The notes beneath the pieces are model-generated. The model had not been told where the DNA came from and did not search any database. It saw only the letters and a list, made by a program, of their open reading frames with translations. Made by a program: the position numbers and the translations under genes. A stretch of 64,000 bases of DNA from CAZEHO01 sp964511945. Lineage in GTDB: Bacteria; Actinomycetota; Acidimicrobiia; Spongiisociales; UBA11373. This document shows positions 59,234 through 64,000 of the stretch, one piece after another. Positions within the stretch are counted from its first letter, which is position 1, and the number at the start of each line of letters is the position of its first letter. Location of the stretch: NCBI GenBank assembly GCA_964511945.1, contig CAZEHO010000010.1, positions 14,055 to 78,054 on the forward strand, read 5' to 3'.

Positions 59234-60724
59234 ATGTCGACGAGGCGCCGAGCGCTGTACGTCTTCATTCCCTTGATCACTCTTGTGCCCGGGCTGTGCC
59301 AAGTCTCCCAAGCGCAGGAGGTCACGGCGACGTTCGAGGGAACACTCGATCTCGCCCAGATCACGAGTGATAGCGGCGAGGTGGTCGAGAACGTTGTGAC
59401 CCTCGAATTCGCGCCTACCGGCGGACCGGTATCCGGCGGTTTTGCGTTCACCATCGAGGGAGTTCAGTTCGAGATCCGGGTCCTCGACTCCGAACCGCAA
59501 TACCCGGACTGCGCCATGACTTGGGAGATGACGGGTGACATCGCCTCAGGGAACGTTGACGGTGGCCCGGGCATCCACTCCATCGAGGGAACCGCGGAGG
59601 CAACCCTCCGGGTCGACGACGTCGAAGGCTGCGGTCCGGGATGGGAGCCGGGAGAACGAACCGGGACCATCACCTGGCAAGCGAGGTTCTACTACGGAAG
59701 CGGAAGGGTGGAGGGCTCGTTCGACTTCAATGAGGAGACCACACTGCCGTTTGCCGCGGAGGTCGTCTCCTGGACCACGACCACGACGGAGCCACCCTCT
59801 TCATCCACGACAGAGCCGAGCGCCTCGACCACCAGCGAACCCACTACAGGGACCTCGGAGGGCGACGACGGTGAAGGGAGTGAGGGCCTCGCGCTCGACG
59901 AAGCGATGGCAGCCATCAACATCCTCCCCGGACCCGACTGCCCCGAGGGCCTCCCCGATGACTCCTACCTGTGGCTCGTCAAGGTGTGTGGATGGCCCGG
60001 TCGGGAAGCTGGAAGTCAGGACTATCCGGAAGTGGGCCTGGCTCCCTACGGCAGCTTCGTTACCGCCCGCGCCGGTTACGCGGTGTGCCTCGATGGCCCC
60101 GGCGGCGACGTCGTCTACGCAAAAGGACCATGTGAGGTCCGAGTCCCCTGCCCAACCACACCGGATGTGCTGGGCACGTCGTTGGGGCTTCTCAAGGGGC
60201 TGGGCTTTTTCCGTTACGACCCCAACAGAGGTCGGATCACCGTCGATACGCCCCACGTCGCCGCCGCAGTGCTCGGAACGCAGTTCGTTCTTGATGTCGG
60301 GGAGTCCTCGACCCGGGTGCTGGTGATCGAGGGCACCGTCCAGGTTGAGGGGCGCGAGGGAGGGCTACAACTCGTCGGCGCCGGTGAGTGGACCGATGGA
60401 TCGATCGAATCGGTGGCAGAACCCCAGGCCCTTGCCCAAGGGCAACTCGAGGCCGAATATCCCGACCTGATGGCCCGCCTGCCCGAATTCAACGGCGCCC
60501 CGGTGCAAGCGCGTGAGGCCGACGACCCCACGGAAGCAGCCGACGCCACCACCGATGATTCGAACCGCGACACGGTCCTGATCGTGGCGATCGCCGGAGG
60601 CGCGGCGGTGGTGCTGCTCGGGTTGGTCCTCTTCGCCCGACGCCAATCCCGAAAGGCGGCTCCGGTAGGCACCGGGTCCTGGGACCACCCCACAGAACCC
60701 CCGCCACCCCCACCACCTGGATGA
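59234..60724 (+). CDS. Surface-anchored FecR-domain protein
   Basis: A 496-aa exported protein. A signal peptide covers about residues 1-28 (ending VSQAQ). An unrecognised beta-rich domain spans about 30-180. A Thr/Ser/Pro/Glu linker (about 185-220) is followed by a FecR domain (GRITVDTPHVAAAVLGTQFV, about 335-395), a membrane helix (VLIVAIAGGAAVVLLGLVLF, about 450-470) and a short Pro-rich cytoplasmic tail. In FecIR systems FecR passes a signal to a sigma factor; here the FecR fold is outside, and the only ECF sigma gene is about 2 kb away on the other strand. An adhesion or sensor role is possible. Confidence 0.75.
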   Translation: MSTRRRALYVFIPLITLVPGLCQVSQAQEVTATFEGTLDLAQITSDSGEVVENVVTLEFAPTGGPVSGGFAFTIEGVQFEIRVLDSEPQYPDCAMTWEMTGDIASGNVDGGPGIHSIEGTAEATLRVDDVEGCGPGWEPGERTGTITWQARFYYGSGRVEGSFDFNEETTLPFAAEVVSWTTTTTEPPSSSTTEPSASTTSEPTTGTSEGDDGEGSEGLALDEAMAAINILPGPDCPEGLPDDSYLWLVKVCGWPGREAGSQDYPEVGLAPYGSFVTARAGYAVCLDGPGGDVVYAKGPCEVRVPCPTTPDVLGTSLGLLKGLGFFRYDPNRGRITVDTPHVAAAVLGTQFVLDVGESSTRVLVIEGTVQVEGREGGLQLVGAGEWTDGSIESVAEPQALAQGQLEAEYPDLMARLPEFNGAPVQAREADDPTEAADATTDDSNRDTVLIVAIAGGAAVVLLGLVLFARRQSRKAAPVGTGSWDHPTEPPPPPPPG

Positions 60725-60751
60725 GATTCGGCCAATGCCCTTCCCCAACCG

Positions 60752-60773
60752 CCCTCCCAGCAGACTGGGAGGG
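60752..60773 (+). terminator. Terminator-like hairpin after the FecR-domain gene
   Basis: CCCTCCCAG-CAGA-CTGGGAGGG is a perfect 9-bp stem with a four-base loop, 27 bp after the stop codon. No T-run follows. Confidence 0.6.
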
Positions 60774-60783
60774 GGATACCGAC

Positions 60784-60808
60784 AAAGCCGGGCATCGAGC
60801 CGGGCTTT
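60784..60808 (-). terminator. Terminator of tRNA-Pro
   Basis: AAAGCC and GGCTTT arms with an inner three-pair extension form a hairpin directly after the encoded CCA of tRNA-Pro. Confidence 0.55.
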
Positions 60809-60884
60809 GGTCGGGCTGGCCGGATTTGAACCGGCGACCCCCTGCTCCCAAAGCAGGTGCGCTACCAAGCTGCGCCACAGCCCG
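60808..60884 (-). tRNA. tRNA-Pro(TGG)
   Basis: Acceptor CGGGCTG/CAGCCCG, anticodon stem CCTGC/GCAGG with loop TTTGGGA (TGG, reads CCA), TpsiC GGTTCAAAT. The 3' CCA is encoded, unlike in the three-tRNA cluster. Confidence 0.97.
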
Positions 60885-60949
60885 CTGTCCGGCATTGTGG
60901 CACGCCGCCGGCCCTCGCCCCCGCCCTTCTTGCCTCACCGCCCCCTTGC

Positions 60950-60955
60950 TACCAT
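60950..60955 (+). promoter_or_regulatory. -10 box (TACCAT) of tRNA-Lys
   Basis: TACCAT ends six bases before the first base of tRNA-Lys, consistent with a start at or near the mature 5' end. Confidence 0.5.
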
Positions 60956-60961
60956 CGACTC

Positions 60962-61038
<77 letters not shown>

Positions 61039-61356
61039 CTCTCACCAGGGCTTTTGTCGGGGGGCGCCGTCGGGAACGACTGCCAGCACCGGAAATGCAG
61101 CAATCCGCAACGAAACCGGTTGGATCGGCGCAGCCGACGGTGGCCGGGAACCCGTGGCACCCCCGGGGGCTCCCGGCTACGGAGGGGGTGGGCCTCCTAT
61201 GTGGTGCCGGTCGCAAAGCACATACCCTCGGACGGGGCTGCATGATGTGGAGAGACGCGTCACGCAGGTGAGAGGCGACAGAAGCGTCAGCGGCGAATCT
61301 CTGCAGGTGGCTCGATCTCGCCGCTGGGAGTGGGATCGCCGGCCAGCCGTCGCGTT
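61039..61356. other. Intergenic region, nothing recognised
   Basis: These 318 bp lie between tRNA-Lys and the beta-propeller gene. Small open frames exist on both strands but none has protein-like composition, a ribosome site or a -10 box. A CCCCCGGGGG palindrome occurs near 61160. Confidence 0.4.
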
Positions 61357-62679
61357 TCAACCCCCGGAGGTGGGTTCGAGGAGTGTGATCCACTCCCCGG
61401 TCGCGACGTCGTAGGCGATTACTTCGTCAGTCGGTTCCCAAGTCGGTTCCCATTCGCCGCCGAAGAGCGTTCTGCCGCCGAAGACCAGGATCCGCTCGTT
61501 CACCGAGTCGTAGGTCATGGCGAAGTCCGTCCGGCGCCTTTCGGGGGGCTCAGCGCCGGGTGCGTAGCTCGCCTGCTGGAGAACGGTCCAGGTGTGTTCG
61601 GTGGCGTCGTACGTTGCGAGGTTCCCGCCGCCAAAGAGCACGGAAACCTCGTTCGTCTCGTCGAAGGTGAACTCGTCACCGCTCGGCCCCCCCCAGCCGC
61701 TGTAGCCGGTGGAGAGGTCGTCGTGGGTTGCGTCCTGCTCCTCCCAGCGGCCGGCCCGGATGTCGAACTCCCAGGTGCTCCGGTCGTCGTACAGGATCAG
61801 CCGGTCCACCGAGGCGTCGTAGGTGAGGAGCTGAACGAGGTAGATCGCCTCATCGGTGACATCTTCCCTGAAGGGGCGACTTGACGTGGCCGCCGGCGGC
61901 AGGGTCGTCCCCTGGTCGATCTCGGTCCATGTGTCGGTGTCGACGTCGTAGGTCCACATCGCGGATGTGACCCGGTCTCGCACTGCAACGAGGCCGCTGA
62001 CAGGGTCGTACACGGCCTGGGGATCCGCGATACCCCCCCACTCGATACCCCCCCACTCAGGAACCGGGCCCATCGCCCACTCGTTCTTCTCCGTCCACGC
62101 CTGTGTGTCGGGCTCATAGGTCCAGACCCGCGCCACCCCCTCGCCGCGAGAGGCGAAGGCGATGGCGCGATCCGAATCGATGTCGTACACGAACTCGCTC
62201 ACAAGGCCAGCGATGCCCTCGGGCACGGGCTCCAACGCCCAAGCGTTCGTGCAAACGTCGAACGTCCAGAAGGTTCCCTCGCTCGTGAGCCCGCTCGTGA
62301 GCCTGAGCACCCGCCCCGAGCCCGGATCGAACGTCGTGGCCCCGTACCAGTAGCCGTCCTGCGGGGGACGCGGCCGGTCGGGACCCGGCTGATCGGGCGT
62401 CGAGCCCGGCGGACAGGAGAAGCCTCCGGTCGCCGGAGGCGCCGAAGTCCACGAGGAGGCTGGAGGCCGGTCGGCGATCTCCGACTCGGTCGCGAGGGAG
62501 GAGACCAGCAGCGCGGTGCCGGCGATGACCCCGACCAGCGCCAGCCCGAAGGCCACCGCTCCAGCCAGCCGGACCCGCCGCTGCCTCCGCATCATCACGT
62601 CAGCCGAACCCGCCTCGAAGTGCGCCACGCTGCGGTGCAGATCGTCCGCCGCATCTCTCAGGCGCGTCTCCAGACTCAC
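61357..62679 (-). CDS. Membrane protein with Kelch-like beta-propeller, linked to an ECF sigma factor
   Basis: A 440-aa type II-like membrane protein. Residues 1-35 are cytoplasmic and helical (LETRLRDAADDLHRSVAHFEAG, in part), residues about 37-62 form one membrane helix, a Pro-rich linker follows, and residues about 105-440 are an extracellular propeller of Kelch/galactose-oxidase type repeats (WTFDVCTNAW, VWTYEPDTQAWTE, MWTYDVDTDTWTE, ILVFGGRTLFGG). The GTG start overlaps the stop of the sigma-factor gene by four bases. The layout suggests a membrane regulator of that sigma factor, but no zinc-type anti-sigma motif is seen. Confidence 0.8.
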   Translation of the reverse strand: MSLETRLRDAADDLHRSVAHFEAGSADVMMRRQRRVRLAGAVAFGLALVGVIAGTALLVSSLATESEIADRPPASSWTSAPPATGGFSCPPGSTPDQPGPDRPRPPQDGYWYGATTFDPGSGRVLRLTSGLTSEGTFWTFDVCTNAWALEPVPEGIAGLVSEFVYDIDSDRAIAFASRGEGVARVWTYEPDTQAWTEKNEWAMGPVPEWGGIEWGGIADPQAVYDPVSGLVAVRDRVTSAMWTYDVDTDTWTEIDQGTTLPPAATSSRPFREDVTDEAIYLVQLLTYDASVDRLILYDDRSTWEFDIRAGRWEEQDATHDDLSTGYSGWGGPSGDEFTFDETNEVSVLFGGGNLATYDATEHTWTVLQQASYAPGAEPPERRRTDFAMTYDSVNERILVFGGRTLFGGEWEPTWEPTDEVIAYDVATGEWITLLEPTSGG

Positions 62680-63239
62680 GACTCGCCTCCTTCTTCCTCA
62701 CCCAGACGACGCGCCAGCGTCTGCCTGGCCCGGAACAGGTGCTGCTTCACCGACCCGGCCGAACACTCGAGAACGGCCGCGATGTCCTCGACCGAGCGAT
62801 CCTCCAGATAGTGGAGCGCCACGACCTGGGCCTGACGCTTGGGAAGGCGACGCACCGTCGCCCACATTTCACCGGTCGCCGCTTCGAGCCCGGTCGGCTC
62901 GAACCTGGGGGCACCTCCGAGGCGGGTCAGCGCCCGAAGCTCCGCCATCCGCCGCCGCCAAACTGACACCGACCGATTGGCGACGACCCGGCGCACCCAC
63001 CCTCCGGGATCGGAGTACCGGCCGATCCGGTCCCACTCGCGGAACGCAGCCATGAACGCATCCTGAGCCAGGTCCTCGACCCCGGTCCGTGATCCGGACA
63101 GCGCGTAGGCGAACGCAACCACCTTGCGGTACTCCCTTCGGTAGAACCCGTCGAACGGCTCTGGCATCCCGACAACCGGGAGGTCCCCACCGTGTCGAAC
63201 CGGTCGTTCTTCCACGACACTCACACCCGTATCTCGCAT
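62676..63239 (-). CDS. ECF-subfamily RNA polymerase sigma factor
   Basis: A 187-aa sigma-70-family factor. Region 2 is seen as FYRREYRKVVAFAYALSG, DLAQDAFMAAFREWDRI and GGWVRRVVANRS. Region 4 is LPKRQAQVVALHYLEDRSVEDIA, in part, followed by CSAGSVKQHLFRARQTLARRL. The ATG at 63239 has AGAGGGG just upstream. It is cotranslated with the membrane propeller protein, its likely partner. The promoter it reads is unknown. Confidence 0.92.
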   Translation of the reverse strand: MRDTGVSVVEERPVRHGGDLPVVGMPEPFDGFYRREYRKVVAFAYALSGSRTGVEDLAQDAFMAAFREWDRIGRYSDPGGWVRRVVANRSVSVWRRRMAELRALTRLGGAPRFEPTGLEAATGEMWATVRRLPKRQAQVVALHYLEDRSVEDIAAVLECSAGSVKQHLFRARQTLARRLGEEEGGES

Positions 63240-63580
63240 CAACCCCTCTCAAGGTTGACACAACACAGAGGGGAATCTGTGGGCGCACTGCCAGGACTGC
63301 CGGCGCGCGGCGAATAGTCAATCAGTCGGTGCCCGGCCACGGCGAGGCTCGGGAAGGAACCGCGAATCGACCAGCTACACCCGCTCCACCGTCCAAGGCC
63401 CATGCCCGGCGGCCGGGTTGACCGGACTCGTTACCTCGCCGCGCCTCGTCCAGGGCCGGCTTGACTTGATATATGCAACGAAACTCGTCGGCGGGTCCAC
63501 GGGCGGGTGCGTGTAGCGCGGAAACGTGTCATACCTGACTGCCAGGGCCCGCGTCAACGCACTCTTGCGTTAGCACTTGA
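63240..63580. other. Region upstream of the sigma-factor gene, nothing recognised
   Basis: About 340 bp without a credible gene. It should contain the promoter of the sigma-factor operon. An AT-rich patch around 63463-63480 (TTGACT close to TATATG) stands out but the two elements are too close for a normal promoter. Confidence 0.35.
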
Positions 63581-63814
63581 ACTTGCCCAAGCCCGGCAGG
63601 GATTCCCGAGCGTCGCAACGCCCTTCTGGCACGCGTCAGCTTCGATCGACCGTTTGGCTTCCTGGCCATTGACCGAGAGTCGAGGCTCGTCAACTTCGCC
63701 GGCTCGGTCGCGGAGATTCACCGAGTAGTGGCCGAAACCTCGATCAACGCTCGACAATCTCGGTTGTCGGAGGTGACAACACCACCCCCTGCCCAGCGTC
63801 ATAACACCGGATGA
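63581..63814 (+). pseudogene. Possible remnant of a protein gene (serpin-like C-terminus?)
   Basis: This frame has no start codon at its 5' end but reads like protein over its middle: RRNALLARVSFDRPFGFLAI followed by DRESRLVNFAGSVAEIH. The pattern RPFxFxAIxxR...xxFxGxV resembles the C-terminal strand of serpins. It may be the tail of a decayed gene. The match is short and could be chance. Confidence 0.25.
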
Positions 63815-64000
63815 GACCCCACACTCCACGCCGGACGGGGGTTACCCAAGGGTCGGTACGCCAGGCTGGCGCGTCATCCAAGTCCACCCGTCATTCGACG
63901 AGGGATAGCACCCCACAAATCGCTCGATCACTGCAAACGTGATGCGGTCACGTCCAGCGGCGTGGTGTATGAGGTGAACGCCGCGTCGGCCTTGTGTGTG
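63815..64000. other. Window end, nothing recognised
   Basis: The last 186 bp show no gene, RNA or repeat that I can support. Confidence 0.35.

Overview
The window is about 64 kb of GC-rich chromosome from a member of the Actinomycetota. The best guess is an uncultured, Acidimicrobiia-like lineage. The evidence is a BldD-type regulator, many leaderless genes with a TANNNT -10 box 6-9 nt before the start codon, and actinobacterial housekeeping gene clusters. A 100-N gap inside rplU shows it is a draft scaffold. Nothing looks like a prophage, IS element or CRISPR array. It is mostly core genome with small accessory patches.

Layout. (1) 1-929: 5' part of glyS. 990-2422: uppS and recO. 2474-3307: a one-frame GNAT plus pterin-carbinolamine dehydratase protein. 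3313-6903: a zinc ribbon/class III cyclase/AAA/TPR protein. (2) 6963-12814: a tightly overlapping operon read leftwards, phoH > 7TM-HD (PgpH-like) > ybeY > CNNM/CorC > era; then a BldD homologue. (3) 13539-15690: hrcA-dnaJ with a CIRCE operator inside the end of hemW. 15673-18753: hemW and lepA. 18816-19574: rpsT and greA, divergent. 19596-23382: holA, comEC, comEA. (4) 23476-33242: mixed region with a secreted protein, a Gfo/Idh/MocA oxidoreductase, leuS followed by two predicted peptidase genes, small hypotheticals, a cNMP-binding protein, and a MarR regulator with two membrane proteins divergent from a ParB-like gene. (5) 33481-38124: tRNA-Ala with a nearby copy of its 3' end, rsfS, nadD, an M23-like protein, a response regulator, proB-proA. 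(6) 38199-43654: lipoprotein, obg, rpmA, rplU (gapped), RNase E/G, tdk. (7) 43751-49521: the rod-shape operon mreB-mreC-mreD-mrdA-rodA; then ndk, folC, valS with an unexplained structured upstream region, and an MFS exporter. (8) 55517-58809: tig-clpP-clpX. 58866-61038: tRNAs His, Arg, Gly, Pro and Lys around a surface FecR-domain protein. (9) 61357-63239: an ECF sigma factor co-translated with a membrane beta-propeller protein; the last 760 bp hold only a possible gene remnant.

How the genes work together. Most genes serve translation (three aminoacyl-tRNA synthetases, ribosomal proteins L21, L27 and S20, lepA, rsfS, obg, era, ybeY), proteostasis (hrcA, dnaJ, tig, clpP, clpX), and cell-wall growth (uppS, mreBCD, mrdA, rodA). 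Three second-messenger branches occur together: a putative cAMP/cGMP cyclase and a cNMP-binding protein, a PgpH-like c-di-AMP hydrolase, and a BldD protein that keeps the c-di-GMP-binding signature.

The most unusual feature is a family of degenerate 7-bp tandem repeats in at least six intergenic gaps (about 6913, 16848, 20640, 43671, 50034 and 54258). Two of the arrays fold into long hairpins. Other points of interest are a possible ncRNA upstream of valS, an rsfS gene with no canonical start codon, the GNAT-PCD fusion, and the duplicated tRNA-Ala 3' end.
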